Positions 11,410 to 22,748 are shown, numbered from the stretch's first letter. The stretch: DNA of 64,000 bases from Zasmidium citrigriseum (GCA_002786025.1 NHNW01000010.1:248001-312000), one strand, 5' to 3'. The notes: generated from the letters alone by a model not told the origin. Translations and numbers: made by a program.

Positions 11410-14130
11410 ATGTCGGCACCCAACCCCTCGGTGTCGGTGTTCCATTTCACGTCTCGCATATCAAACGCCAAAATAAGAAAATACAAACTGGCCACCGAGC
11501 GAGGAATGGGACCATCCTCTGGCAACGGGACCGTCGCCGCCATGGCAAATGGCCGCTCCGACTCAGAACAGCCTGCGGGCAGCCCAACTCCGCCGACGCC
11601 TGCCACCGAATCGCCACCCGCTCAGCCACCGCCCTCGAAGAAGCCACGATTGAAGTTGAATGTGCGGGAGAAGTCGAGTCAGTCTAACCAGGAAGCAGGC
11701 GACACTATCCGAGTCTCCACGCGGCCGAAGCGAAAGCCAAGTACTTTCCGCTACTCTGGGGAGATGATTATGAACGAGCAGGAGGAGCCACCAGCGAAGA
11801 AGTCCAAGACCAAGGCGAAGGCTTCACCAGCACCCTCTTCTGGACTGTCTTCACTCGAATCAGCGCCACAGTCGGAACGGGAGGAGAGTCCTTTCATTGA
11901 TCCACCATCTGCGCCGGTCAGCGCTGACTATGGCGACTTCATGAGCTATTACGTGACGGGTGGCGACGACGAAGATGCAGCTCAGAAGAAGGCAAAAGCA
12001 AAGCCGAAGCGGCAGTCACGTGGCAAGGCGAATTCGAAGGTCGAGTCCGAAACTCCTAAGGCGAAAGAACCAACACCAGCGAAGCCTGCAGAGAAGCCCG
12101 CAGAGAAGCCTCAGCAGCCTCCCGCGCAGGCTCAACAACCTCCACCAGGCCCCCCACTACAGCAGCAGGCGCCAGCTCCCCAACATGTTCAGCCACCTCT
12201 TCCTCCACCACAGCAACAGCGGCCCCCTCCGCCGCCGCCACAGCAGCAGCGGCCAGGTCCTCCTCATAATCTACCTCCACCATTCCCTCCAGGCCCTCCC
12301 ATGCACCGTGGACCACCTTTACCTCCGCCACCGCCGCGTCTCCCACAGCCCATCATCAACTTCATCGACATCGTCCCTGAGCCTAGGACTACTACTGGAC
12401 AGGACACGGTTGTGGATATGGTCCGCAAGCTCGAGGAGTTGTCTTCTGCCCTGACCAACTTTGGTGGCGTGCCCGCTATTCCACCAACACCTCCGCAACA
12501 GAAGGCCAAGCCTGTTCCAAAGGCCGCTCCCCCTCCACCACCACCCAAGCCTGCCCCGAAACCTCCCGCAGAGGCTGCAAACGAGGTCGACTTCTTGTTG
12601 TCGCACTTTAACGACGATGACGATGACTCGGACTCGAGCAATGGCAATGCTAACGACACTGCCACTGACTCTGTGCACCGTTACCCCGGCCGCCTGGATG
12701 GACCTCTGACTTACGGGATCGAGTTCATTCAGAATGCGCTCAAATCATGGGCACAGCAGCGCATGACGCATCAGGTCACGCAACAGTGGCAAGCTCAACA
12801 GCAACATCAACTTCACCAGCAGCAATTGCAGGCTCAGAGACGTGGTCCAGGCCGGCCACGGCGATACGACGAGCCGAACTTGCTCAACGGCCCTCCTCCG
12901 ATCATCCACATGGATCTGGCGCAGACCCCAGAAGGTGTTGCAATCAAGAACTTCCAGAGGATCCTGGACTCCGGCTGCCTTTTAGTCAACGGCATCATAC
13001 CCTTTGAGCTCTCGCGTGCTCTGCGACACCTGTACATGCAGATTGACCACCTCATCAATCAAGGCTCAAAGAGCAACGACAACTGGGTATGCATGTCGTA
13101 CCAGGCCCAGATAAAGTCTCACAAGTTGCGTGTCGACAAGTGGAAGGAGCAGCAAAAGAAGGCACAGGAGGAGATGGAGCGCCAGCGGCAGATTGCCAAC
13201 GAGCAGGTGATGGCTCAGATGGGCCTTCAGCCACATCAGATGTTGCCTCAGACTGCAGAGCAAGCTCAAAAGGCCCATGCCCTCGAACTGGAGCGTCGGC
13301 GCAGCATGCAACACGCAGCCCAGCAGCCGTATATCTCACAGCAGCATCTGAACCCACTACCACTGGGCCCAAACTCGGCAACACCAACGGCCAACGGCCC
13401 ATCGCCGCCACCGAGCCGTGAAGGTGGCAAGCAAGCGCAGTCTGCACCAGCGACTGCAACCTCGCCGGGCTCTGCCCCGCCACCCACTTCTGCAGGCTCT
13501 CCTCCACAGGCTAAGGACACCAGTCGCGCACAGAGTGCCGATGCCGATCCCAACGACCCGAACGGCAAAGGGTCGCAAGTGCAGCTCGATAAGATGAAGC
13601 TGTACATGCCAGGCTTTCTGCCACGATCCGGCCAGTCGATGAAGTTCTCCTTTGCCCCTCACAGCGATGCCGCACTGCAAGCCTTTGGCGCCGATTCCTT
13701 CCCAGCAGACGAACCCGGCTCGAGCTTGCCAAACAGGGGCCCAATGAGTGCACCACCGGCACCTGCGACCGGGGACGTCTCGAATAGACCAGATGCTCCA
13801 GCAAAATCTCGACCTGGCGATGCTGCTAGTCCTATCCAAATCGATTCGGACACTCCGGCTGAGCAAGTATTCACTTCAGACGAAGCTCAGACCAAGCCGG
13901 CCGCCAAGCAAGACGTTCAGACCCCAGAAGTCAGCACCGGTGGCTTCAAGGCCATCAATGCTCCAGCAAACAGGCCAAGCTCCGTGCCTGCCGATTCTCC
14001 GGACACGATCAGAGTGACTATGAGACACCCTTCTGGATCTCAGTCTGCGACCGCGTCTCCAGCGCTCGGCAATGGCGTGGGAGTCAGCAAGACGACTGGT
14101 GTCCCGCGGGTCACTAACTTTCCCGCATAG
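11410..14130 (+). CDS. Pro/Gln-rich AT-hook protein, probably nuclear
   Basis: One long frame. I list the first ATG (11410, 906 residues), but ATGs at 11506 and 11542 are alternatives; 11542 has the best context (GCCGCCATGG). The first 110 residues hold KKPRLKLNVR and RPKRKPSTFRYS, likely nuclear localisation. A long Pro/Gln tract follows. A central part (GPLTYGIEFIQNALKSWAQQR), an AT-hook (RRGPGRPRR) and a helical region (NFQRILDSGCLLVNGIIPF, then a Glu/Lys/Gln-rich coil) look conserved. The C-terminal 250 residues are disordered. No catalytic domain is visible. A chromatin or transcription role is inferred from the AT-hook and composition only; I do not recognise the family. Confidence 0.8.
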   Translation: MSAPNPSVSVFHFTSRISNAKIRKYKLATERGMGPSSGNGTVAAMANGRSDSEQPAGSPTPPTPATESPPAQPPPSKKPRLKLNVREKSSQSNQEAGDTIRVSTRPKRKPSTFRYSGEMIMNEQEEPPAKKSKTKAKASPAPSSGLSSLESAPQSEREESPFIDPPSAPVSADYGDFMSYYVTGGDDEDAAQKKAKAKPKRQSRGKANSKVESETPKAKEPTPAKPAEKPAEKPQQPPAQAQQPPPGPPLQQQAPAPQHVQPPLPPPQQQRPPPPPPQQQRPGPPHNLPPPFPPGPPMHRGPPLPPPPPRLPQPIINFIDIVPEPRTTTGQDTVVDMVRKLEELSSALTNFGGVPAIPPTPPQQKAKPVPKAAPPPPPPKPAPKPPAEAANEVDFLLSHFNDDDDDSDSSNGNANDTATDSVHRYPGRLDGPLTYGIEFIQNALKSWAQQRMTHQVTQQWQAQQQHQLHQQQLQAQRRGPGRPRRYDEPNLLNGPPPIIHMDLAQTPEGVAIKNFQRILDSGCLLVNGIIPFELSRALRHLYMQIDHLINQGSKSNDNWVCMSYQAQIKSHKLRVDKWKEQQKKAQEEMERQRQIANEQVMAQMGLQPHQMLPQTAEQAQKAHALELERRRSMQHAAQQPYISQQHLNPLPLGPNSATPTANGPSPPPSREGGKQAQSAPATATSPGSAPPPTSAGSPPQAKDTSRAQSADADPNDPNGKGSQVQLDKMKLYMPGFLPRSGQSMKFSFAPHSDAALQAFGADSFPADEPGSSLPNRGPMSAPPAPATGDVSNRPDAPAKSRPGDAASPIQIDSDTPAEQVFTSDEAQTKPAAKQDVQTPEVSTGGFKAINAPANRPSSVPADSPDTIRVTMRHPSGSQSATASPALGNGVGVSKTTGVPRVTNFPA

Positions 14131-14654
14131 ACCAGTCGAAGGGTCTATCATGTTTGTGTGGTTGGGTATTTCTGTCCAAGCAGCTTATTCTTCAGGCTGT
14201 GTGTCCACTTTCACATGTTTCAAGTGGCTTGCGACGGGTGGTCAACGATGACAAGGTGTTCAAAAGAGGCAAAATGGGCGTCATGCAAGGATGCTCAGAT
14301 CATGAAGGCGTTGCAATCAGCAAGGTGGTCGCTGACCACGGGTAATGATGCTACATGTACTTCTAGCCCATAGAATGCTGTACTATACTTTTAGGAGAAT
14401 TCCTTGTCTCTCGATAGCAATGTGATGTGAACATGATATTTGGGACCGCAGCAAACAAGGAACGACCAGTCTGTATCACGCTGATCATCTGCAGCGGTGT
14501 CTCTCTTGGATGTGTAATAAGAAGCGAGGTCTGGGTGGAAAGGATTCTGCTTCCTTCGCATAACTTGCGAGCTCCTCAACCTTACAATCTCATCCAGTCT
14601 GATTGATTATACATCTTTACAGATGTCAATCCTGTATCATCACCACAGCATAAA
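14131..14654. other. Intergenic, 3' flank and sulfotransferase promoter
   Basis: 524 bp without a recognisable gene. The open frames are short and unconvincing. Confidence 0.45.
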
Positions 14655-15577
14655 ATGGATCCCCCAAACCGCGCAATCGACAAACTCCCAACCCCACCAA
14701 CATCCCAATCCCGCCAACTCCAAGTCATCGTAGTCGGAGCTCCTCGCTCAGGCACCACATCCCTCGGAACAGCACTCAAGCTCCTAGGCTACAACACCTG
14801 CGTCGGCGTAGCCCATAGCTATTTCGTCGAGAACCATTTCCCTTACTGGACTGAGGCGATCGATGCCAAGTATCACGGGCGAGGAACGCCGTACTCGGCG
14901 GAGGATTATGATAAATTGCTGGGGAAGTATGAGGCGCTGACGGGGTGGGGAGCGGCGTTGTTGGCGGAGGAGTTGATGGGTGCGTTTCCGGAGGCGAGAT
15001 TTATCTGTACGGGGAGGGAGGGGGAGGGGTGGGTGGAGAGTTTCAGTAAGTTGCTGAAGTTTTGAGGGAGTGTAAATGATGGAGTGCTGATGTTTTTGAT
15101 ACAGATAACAGTATCGTCTACACGTACAAGTGGTGGCGCAAATGGCAATGGATCCTACCTCTCTGTGGCGGAAAGGAGCGACAGTTCGTTCAATTCAAAG
15201 ACTCTGCCCTTCACGCCTGGAGCTACGGCAACCCGCTCGATAAGGACGAGCAGAAGAAGTACTATCTGGATCACAATCAACGCATGAAGAACATCGTCCC
15301 CAAAGACAGGCTGTTGGTGTTCAATCCACAAGATGGATGGGAGCCACTCTGCAAATTCCTCGGCAAAGAGGTCCCGAAGAAGCCTTATCCGCACACTGCA
15401 GAGCGAGGCGGCTTTCACCGGGACATGGCTATGATATGGAGGGTCGCATTGCTGAGGGCTGCGAGAAATGCGGGCATGGGTGTTGTCGTGACTGTGTTGT
15501 TTGTAATAGCCGTTCGGAGACGCTGGCAGGGCAAACCGGTGCTTCCCTATTCGCTGTGGGAGGGGTTTAGGAGGTGA
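14655..15577 (+). CDS. P-loop sulfotransferase-like protein with C-terminal membrane segment
   Basis: Two exons, 14655-15045 and 15105-15577, with a 59-bp phase 1 intron, give 287 residues. The N-terminal VIVVGAPRSGTTSL (P-loop from about residue 24) is the PAPS-binding 5'-phosphosulfate loop of the sulfotransferase fold. The KLLGYNTCVG and ICTGREGEGWVESF stretches match the fungal Sulfotransfer_4-type family. The splice gives SFNNSIVYTYKWW, typical for it. Near the C-terminus, GMGVVVTVLFVIAVRRRW is a single membrane span followed by positive charges, so the enzyme domain is probably tail-anchored. The substrates of this fungal family are not established, so real sulfotransfer activity is uncertain. 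Confidence 0.85.
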
Positions 15578-16447
15578 AGGGCTGACATGAGCTGGCAACC
15601 GGATAGGAGATCGTATCCTCGATGTTCCGGTCACAAAGCTATCTATCGGAGTTGCGTATCTTCGTGAAGAAATGATTGGAACCAGCGTGAGCGAAGTCCA
15701 GAGTTAGATTGGCTGTTGGCTTGAGTTACGAGTAATACGTTGCTTCGTTTTCAAGGTATCATTGTTGTCTTTATAGAGCCGGCAACTCACCTCAGCCTGA
15801 ACAGCACACACAGCACGCCACAGTGTACCGCCGCGGCCAGTCTAGATTTGCACATTGGATGGCTGACTTTGCGGAAGGAGTGGTGAGCAGAAAAACTTGG
15901 AATGATTGACACTGCAGGTCCCGCCAGCGTTTAACAAGCTTTCCAGTGACGTCGGCGCCGGAGACACAATGGACGGTGGCTTTGTCTGTTGCTCTGGAGA
16001 CGGGGCGCGTAGAATGGGTCGAATGAAGGCGATCAGCAGCGAGATTGCGCGCGCGGATGCAACAGTAGGGAGACTTGCGCAAGAAAACACGACGTGATGG
16101 CGCCGTCGTTGCGCTGTTGATTGGGAGACCGAATACCTGGACAACAGTGGTGGAGGTCCCGTCGAGTCGCGGTCGAGATCGACCTGGTTAGTGAATGCAG
16201 CCCGAAGCACGCGCCCCCCTGCTGTCTGTGTGGCACGATTGACATCACCGCCAGCGTCCGCGGCGTTCCAGCAGGAGAAAGGCCCCAAGGGCGAGTGCGT
16301 GCAGCTATATCCTCCGCCCTCAGCCACATCGCCAGCTTCTCCTTGTCCACATCCCCCATATTGCCCCAGTGATCGTGCATACAGCACCACCCAAGAAAAC
16401 CCACCCATCGATACCAATCGCTAGCAAGCAGCAACACACCGCCCACC
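15578..16447. other. Intergenic, 3' flank and PIL1 promoter / 5' UTR
   Basis: 870 bp. The last 150 bp before PIL1 are rich in C and CA, as in a 5' untranslated leader of a strongly expressed fungal gene. Antisense open frames here overlap PIL1 exons and are shadows. No other gene seen. Confidence 0.45.
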
Positions 16448-17561
16448 ATGCATCGCACGTACTCCATGCGCCAGTCTCGAGCGCCCACGGCCTCGCAGAT
16501 CCAGAACCCGCCGCCGCCGTCCTCGTCGACCAAGGCTGGCCGCATCTTCGGAAAGAGCAACATTGGTAAGAAGTTTGTCGCGTGACGGTATACAGCTGAG
16601 CTAACCACGCTCTTCGCAGGACACACATTCCGCAAGTCCGTGCATCCCGGTGCCTTCGGTCCTGACCTCGCCAAGAAGCTGTCCCAGCTCGTGAAGATGG
16701 AGAAGAACGTTATGCGCTCAATGGAGCTTGTCGGAAGGGAGCGCATGGAGGTCGCAGTACGTGAAGATGGATTGACGACTCGGGGACAACCATGCTGACA
16801 TGCCACAGCAACAACTCTCCATCTGGGGCGAGGGCTGCGACGACGACGTTTCCGACGTCACCGACAAGCTCGGTGTCCTCATCTACGAGATTGGCGAGCT
16901 CGAGGACCAATTCGTCGACCGCTACGACCAGTACCGTGTGACCATCAAGAGCATTCGTAACATTGAGGCATCTGTCCAGCCTAGCAGGGACCGCAAGCAA
17001 AAGATCACCGACCAGATTGCTCAGTTGAAGTACAAGGAGCCAAACAGCCCAAAGATTGTTGTGCTCGAGCAGGAGCTGGTCCGTGCTGAGGCCGAGTCTC
17101 TCGTCGCTGAGGCCCAGCTGTCCAACATCACCCGTGAGAAGCTCAAGGCTGCTTTCAACTACCAATTCGATGCTCTCCGCGAGCACAGCGAGAAGATGGC
17201 CATCATCGCTGGATACGGCAAGCACCTTCTGGAGCTGGTTGATGACACCCCTGTCACCCCTGGCGAGACCCGCAACGCATACGACGGCTACGAGGCCTCT
17301 AAGGCCATCATCCAGGACTGTGAGGATGCTCTTACCAACTGGGTTGAGCAGAACGCTGCTGTCAGCTCCAAGCTCTCCACCCGCGCCCGCACTCTGTCCC
17401 AGCGCCGCCGCAACAACGCTTCCGGCGTTGATCTCTCTGGCCAGGACCAGGACCGTGAGTCTGGCCTGTGGGTGCCAGCCAGCCAGCACCAGGGTGGTCA
17501 AGAATACGAGGACGAGGAGGATGACGAGAGAGGCCGTGAGGAGGAGCGCCAGGCGGCTTAA
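16448..17561 (+). CDS. PIL1: Eisosome core component PIL1
   Basis: Three exons, 16448-16565, 16620-16756 and 16809-17561, with introns of 54 and 52 bp, give 335 residues. PIL1/LSP1 BAR-domain proteins build eisosomes, the furrow-like domains under the plasma membrane. The N-terminus MHRTYSMRQSRAPTASQIQ and GHTFRKSVHPGAFGPDLAKK are the family's membrane-binding segment. Residues 60-270 form the BAR helices (ELEDQFVDRYDQYRVTIKSI). The tail is acidic and ends REEERQAA. Length and sequence match a standard PIL1. Phosphorylation by Pkh kinases is known for yeast Pil1; whether the same sites are used here is not shown. Confidence 0.95.
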
Positions 17562-18092
17562 TCGATTTCACTTCTTGGAAAGTTTTAGCTTTATACCCTA
17601 GCAGACGGCGAAGCGGTAATACTGTACGTGAGCAGGATCACAGCAACGACCTGACGAATTGACACGTTTGGTGGTGGGAATTGGGATCTGTAAACAGGAT
17701 AATGTCTTTTACTCGATTGGCACCAAGAGCGTTTCTATTCCTTCCCGTCTACTCGCACTCGCCTATTCGGCGTTATCGACCCGAAAGGCTCTTCCAACCT
17801 CACTTCACGACAGACGTAGTACTATAGTATAAATATAGTCGCGTAGCATGGGAGCTCTCCACGAGAGATATCCACCACGATCGGCTGGTGCGGATATGCA
17901 GACCCGCACATGAGTCTTCGGCCAACACCTTTGCCCGCCGTACCTGCCACGGCGGGGAAAAANCCCCCGCCGTACCTGCCACGGCGGGAAAATATCCTGC
18001 CGACTTCGGTATATCAGAATTGAGTGTCATCAACCTTTAGGTTCATACCTTGCTCCTGCAACTAACGATCAACGACACGAAAGGACCTGAAA
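17562..18092. other. Intergenic, PIL1 3' flank and aldolase promoter
   Basis: 531 bp without a gene. It contains the duplicated hairpin and the single N at 17963 (separate entry). Confidence 0.45.
17934..17988. repeat. Two tandem copies of a GC-rich hairpin, with an N between
   Basis: The 23-base unit CCCGCCGTACCTGCCACGGCGGG occurs at 17934-17956 and 17966-17988 with a 32-base period. Each copy can fold into an 8-bp stem (CCCGCCGT with ACGGCGGG) and a 7-base loop. The spacer holds G-A and C runs and the only N of the window at 17963, so the exact copy number and spacer length may be an assembly or sequencing uncertainty. It lies 105-160 bp upstream of the aldolase ATG. Confidence 0.8.
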
Positions 18093-19049
18093 ATGAACGG
18101 AACAACCTCTTCACAAGTCAAGGTCCCACCAGCTGGAGTGTGGGCACCTGCCGTGACATTCTTCGACCACGAGAAAGATGAACTGGACCTGGCTTCGCAG
18201 AGCAAGTACTACAAATACCTCTCACAACACTTGACTGGACTTGTCATCCTGGGAACCAATGCAGAGACCTTCATGCTCACGAGAGATGAGCGGGCCCAAC
18301 TTCTTAAGACCGCACGAGAAGCCGTCGGACCGGACTATCCCATCATGGCCGGTGTTGGAGGCCACAGCACCAAGCAGGTCCTGGAATTCATTGGCGATGC
18401 CGTCGAGGCGAAAGCAGACTATGTGCTGGTCTTGCCATGTGCGTACTTTGGCAAGCAGACTACCGCCAAGGTCATCACCAACTTCTACGACGAAGTTGCT
18501 CAGAAGTCACCCCTTCCCATCGTCATCTACAACTTCCCCGGCGTCTGCAATGGTATCGATATCGATTCCGACGTCATGACGGACCTGGCCAAGCGACACA
18601 AGAACATCGTCGGCACGAAACTCACCTGTGCCTCCGTGGGCAAGATCACTCGTCTTGCATCGACCTTCCCCGAGACGGAGTTCGCAACCTATGGTGGACA
18701 ATCAGACTTCTTGATCGGTGGTCTGGCCGTTGGCTCAGCAGGCTGCATCGCGGCTTTCGCCAACATCTTCCCGAAGACCGTGCGAAGGATCTACGATCTG
18801 TACAAGTCGGGCAAGCAGGACGAGGCGATGAAGTTGCATAGGATTGCTGCCATTGCGGAGAGTTTCAGCAAGGCGGGTATTGCGAACACGAAATTTGCGG
18901 CAAGTGTCACGAGTGCGAAGAGTGCGGGCATTGAGGACGCAGAGAAGAAGTTGCAGCCCAGGAGGCCTTATGAGCAGCCGAGTGAGGCTGTTAAGGCGGA
19001 TATTAGGAAGAAGATGGAGGAGATGATTAAGATTGAGGATTCGTTATAG
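18093..19049 (+). CDS. DHDPS/NAL-family pyruvate-type aldolase
   Basis: A single exon of 318 residues. The TIM-barrel dihydrodipicolinate synthase family is recognised by LGTNAETFML (the GTxxE loop), VIYNFPGVC with Tyr146, and GTKLTCAS with Lys176, the expected Schiff-base lysine. Fungi make lysine through alpha-aminoadipate, so a DHDPS role in lysine synthesis is unlikely. Known fungal relatives include 4-hydroxy-2-oxoglutarate aldolase-like enzymes and L-threo-3-deoxy-hexulosonate aldolase of pectin breakdown. Which one this is cannot be told from the sequence. The basic, Lys-rich C-terminal helix is ordinary for the family. Confidence 0.9.
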   Translation: MNGTTSSQVKVPPAGVWAPAVTFFDHEKDELDLASQSKYYKYLSQHLTGLVILGTNAETFMLTRDERAQLLKTAREAVGPDYPIMAGVGGHSTKQVLEFIGDAVEAKADYVLVLPCAYFGKQTTAKVITNFYDEVAQKSPLPIVIYNFPGVCNGIDIDSDVMTDLAKRHKNIVGTKLTCASVGKITRLASTFPETEFATYGGQSDFLIGGLAVGSAGCIAAFANIFPKTVRRIYDLYKSGKQDEAMKLHRIAAIAESFSKAGIANTKFAASVTSAKSAGIEDAEKKLQPRRPYEQPSEAVKADIRKKMEEMIKIEDSL

Positions 19050-19383
19050 ATGGTGTAGATGATGCCTTACGATAGAGCACGATCGGAGAGACTCTGAGGC
19101 TTGCTATTAAGGGGCTTTAGAATGTCCACCTTGTTCTCTGGATTTGGGCCTCTCTCATTTCGTCCGCTCCGTACGAAGTCGGTCTCAGTGCGATGTCGGT
19201 GCGATATAGGGGCGCCGGACATAGTCTTCAAGTTGAGAGATTTGAGCCGGCCACTGCTTATTGGAAAGTCTGAGATTCGACTATCGCGACTATCTCCAAG
19301 ACGGGAGCAGGGACCAATTCTATACGCCGTAAACTACCGTTCCTTCGTTCAAACACATCTGCTCAACGTAACCGTTCTGCTCT
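19050..19383. other. Convergent 3' flanks
   Basis: 334 bp between the stops of the aldolase and the SDR. Nothing recognised. Confidence 0.45.
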
Positions 19384-20421
19384 TCACGCCGTCTCAAGCA
19401 CCTTCGTAACCCCCGGCTCAATCTCATCCAACTGCCTCTTGAGTTCTCCCCAAACCCTCGCCTGCAACTCCGGTCCCTCACTCCCCTCCACAAGCGACGA
19501 ACACTTCGTAACCTTACAATCACTCAGATACTTCCCATGCGTCTCCGGTCCCTGCAAAGCAGCATCAACCAGAGTCCTACTACCGACCTCAGTCGTCCTG
19601 CACATGATCTTCTTCACGATGGAAATCAGTACGTTGCCGGACAATTCGCGCATGAGACCGCTGTGGCACCAGCCCGGGTTGACGAAGTTGAGTCGGACTT
19701 TCATTTGCTCGATGGGGTGGATGCGGCAGATTTCGCGGCAGATGAGGACTTCGAGGAGCTTGCTCATGTTGTAGCGGTCGGACATGTTGGCGGTTTCTTT
19801 GGCGTTTAGGACGGGGAAGATGACGGGGTTGGTGCGTTCGGTGAACTGATATGTATGTCAGCGGTCTGGCTAAGGGTGAGATGTCCTGGCTGTGGAACTC
19901 ACTGGAGTGAAGTTATGCACTTCAGAAGCAACAATCGTCAAGGAAGGTGTAATATTGAACTTCTGCGCCGTCTCCTGCAACTTCGGCAGCATCAAAAGCG
20001 CCAACAAAAACGTCGACACCACATTAACAGTAATCGTGCTCTCATTCCCACCAACTTGCTTGTACTGCGTAGTCGAGACACCAGCATTCTCAAGAAGGAT
20101 ATCAATGCGCTTGAGGGCTTTAGCTTTCCTCGCGAATTCCTTCACGCTGTCATAGCTCTCCAGGTCCAGCTGCCAGACCTCGATAACGCCTTTGCGGCCG
20201 GTGGTGGTTTCGATGTCCTTCTTGGCGGCTTCGCCTTTCTCGGTGCTGCGGCAGGCGAGGATGAGCTTCTCGCAGTTCAGGTTGACGAAGTGTTGCGATG
20301 CTTCTTTGCCTAGGCCCATGTTGGCGCCGGTGACGATTACGGTCTTGCCGGTGCAATCTTGCGTGGGCTTTCGTGGCGTGACGAAGAATTGGGAGTATAG
20401 GAAGGTGGGAAGGTAATCCAT
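19384..20421 (-). CDS. Short-chain dehydrogenase/reductase (classical SDR)
   Basis: Two exons, 20421-19903 and 19845-19384, with a 57-bp phase 0 intron, give 326 residues. The open frame continues upstream of 20421 but only with non-ATG codons. The Rossmann cofactor motif TGANMGLG lies at about 31-38, ENAG at 111-114, Ser166 in VASEVHN, and YNMSK gives Tyr198 and Lys202, so the catalytic set is complete. Arg58 after the second strand (ACRST) suggests NADP(H) preference. The layout resembles WW-domain oxidoreductase/retinol dehydrogenase-like SDRs of fungi. The substrate is unknown, and no secondary-metabolite genes flank it. Confidence 0.9.
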
Positions 20422-21479
20422 GATGGGCGAGTCCAGAACAGGAATCACTTCAAAATGTAGTATTGGTGGTGGTGTAGCTGACAAGTCGCGATGTCCAGTG
20501 CTGGATCAAATGAAGTCCGTAGCGAGTCGTTGCTGTGATGTCTTAAGGGTCGTACTCTGGCAAGGCGTTGATATATGTGCAGGCTGTGGGTCTATGGGAT
20601 TTGTTGAAGGAAGTGGGTATCCAGAGATGGCATGTGGTATGTAGTCTGCCGCAGATGGTAGCCCTGACGCCATGAGGCAGGTCGGTGGTCGGTACCCGTG
20701 CCGTATCAATCTACTAGCACTTGGTACTTTTCTCCTACCTCCGTGGCCGTCTCGCTGCTCCTAAAGCCGTCTCGTTACACAAGGACGCAACACAAAGCCT
20801 TTTTTGTGAGCGCATCTCTTGCCATTGCGGCGACTTTTTACTGCCCTTCTTTGCATCGTCTGCATAGTTGATCAGACGTCAATACGCGTATAGACCGTGA
20901 TTCCAGGCATGTTTTTTAAGTCCGCTCAACAATGGCGTGTGTGGCGCTCTGCCGGCTAGCTCGAAAATTGAGTTCGGCATCGGGAGCACACCAGCAAGGT
21001 GCACGAAGTGACTGACTCCTCGTGGAGCTGCCTGTCGATGTCGTTACTTCCGGACAAGCATGCTCCCAGTCGATGTTGGCACAAGGACATGGAATGATGG
21101 CGCAAAGCCAGCCATGCGTGTCATCCTGGATAGACAGCGGAAGGAACCGCTGACGGCAACCTTGACGCTCGTGGAGATAGGGGTCCCCCGGCGTTTAAAA
21201 GGCCCAATCTTCATCCGGCAAAGCAATCGCCTTTCAGATCAGAGTTACGGCCGAGTTGTTGATGCTTGATGCTGGAGATCGTGGCCCGACGGGAGAATGT
21301 GTCAGGCTGAGCCAGCCGGCTTGTGTGGCATTGAAAGTGGTGAGTAAGGACTGTCAAGCAAGGAGTGGAAGGTGGTGCTCCGGACAGCTAACATCTGCCG
21401 ATACGATTCGATGTGATCTGACTTCACTGGTCTGTCGAGTTTCAAGATCCATGCCGCGCCATCAACAAGTTCGTCGCTA
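20422..21479. other. Intergenic, SDR promoter and ZIP 3' flank
   Basis: 1058 bp. Short open frames on both strands between 21044 and 21269 overlap each other and match nothing I know. No repeat or RNA gene seen. Confidence 0.4.
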
Positions 21480-22748
21480 TCATGCCCACTTCCCCAGAAT
21501 CGCCATAAGCAAAGCGCCCAGCATCATGTATCCGATCGCAGAGAAGACCTCTCTGAGCGGAGTCGATCGCATTTTCGGACTGAACAGGAAATCGTGTGCC
21601 TAAAAGTTAGGGGTGGAAGGTCAGCATATGTCTAGACATGCAATGGGATGGCTTCTGCCCTTGACATTACATACCACGAGCTCTACCAACGCCGTGTACA
21701 TCAGGATACCAGCCGATATCGAGTCAAACACACCGTTGACGATGAGGGTCGTTTGGCTCTCTGGATTAAACGTCGTCCTCACGCCAAGCCCGATGGCAAT
21801 TGCCAGTGGGGTCGAGAATGCATAACCCATTGCCAGTAAGTATGGCGTCCATCTTTTCGACGACGGCCAGTCAATGCTACCAAGTCGTGCACCAAGCGCG
21901 ATTCCTTCGAATGTCTGGTGCAGTGTCAAGACTGCATATAGTGTCGCAAACTCAGATCCGGCAACACTCAACGTGAGGCCAATGAACACCGAGTGGAAGA
22001 TCACCCCTGAGGACTGCCGTTAGAATCGATATCATGAAGAGACGCTCACAACACTCACCGAACTCGAGAATGAAAAGTCCCGTCATCTGTGCTGCGTATG
22101 AATCGGGATTGAACGCCATATCTCCACTGGGACTGGGGTCCGGACTTTGTGATGGAGACCACTGTTCGTCTGGTCCGCATTCTCGTGCCGCTACTTGCTT
22201 CTGAAGTAACGCCGGCTGCGCTTGGGATTCTACAGATAAGTCGGCGGAGCTGGGATCGTCCTGATATTTGAAGTCCCCTGATGAGGAGGTAGCGATGCCC
22301 GCAGAAAGGTTTGGCTCTTGTTGATCTCTGTCGTTCTCATACCGCGAGGTCAGAACATGGACAATGAAGATGGCGAACCAGGACATCAGGACGATTGCAG
22401 CTGGCCAGGGATACTCGGTGATCGGTCCACTGAGACACTCATCTCCAAGTGCTTCAAAAGCCGGAACAAGGAGCTGTGATCTCGTCAGCATGGTCCTCTT
22501 GAAAATGCAGTACGGCGCGAGCATCTTACATGTATCAGTGCCGTTGCAATGATCACCCCTGAGCCAAAGTATCGCGCGACGAAGAAAATATGTGCGGGAA
22601 TCTTCTTTGCTTCGTTAGAGGTGCTCCGACTTCTCGATGCGTAGATGGGAATGATGGCCCCCAGCGCCGAGCCGACCAAGATGACGAAAATCGAGGACAC
22701 TCGAAGTCCTATCCGTCCGTCGAAGTCATTTCCGTGTGAGCAGGACAT
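21480..22748 (-). CDS. ZIP-family zinc/iron transporter
   Basis: Four exons, 22748-22530, 22473-22059, 22006-21675 and 21599-21480, with introns of 56, 52 and 74 bp, give 361 residues. Eight membrane segments are expected. The metal-site motifs of ZIP transporters are present: HSVFIGLTLSV in segment 4 and HQTFEGIALG in segment 5. The cytosolic loop between segments 3 and 4 (about residues 120-185) is Ser/Gln/Asp-rich rather than the His-rich loop of many ZIPs. The C-terminus ends in the family's typical SAIGYMMLGALLMAILGKWA. It imports Zn2+ (possibly Fe2+) at the plasma membrane, as for Zrt1/Zrt2. A one-mismatch zinc-responsive element lies 228 bp upstream. Confidence 0.92.

Noticed and set aside
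14906..15634. Minus-strand frames over the sulfotransferase gene
   Set aside because: Antisense shadows of real exons with no motifs.
21044..21269. Overlapping sense and antisense frames that looked slightly protein-like
   Set aside because: Short, no family match, and no splice partners. Treated as non-coding.
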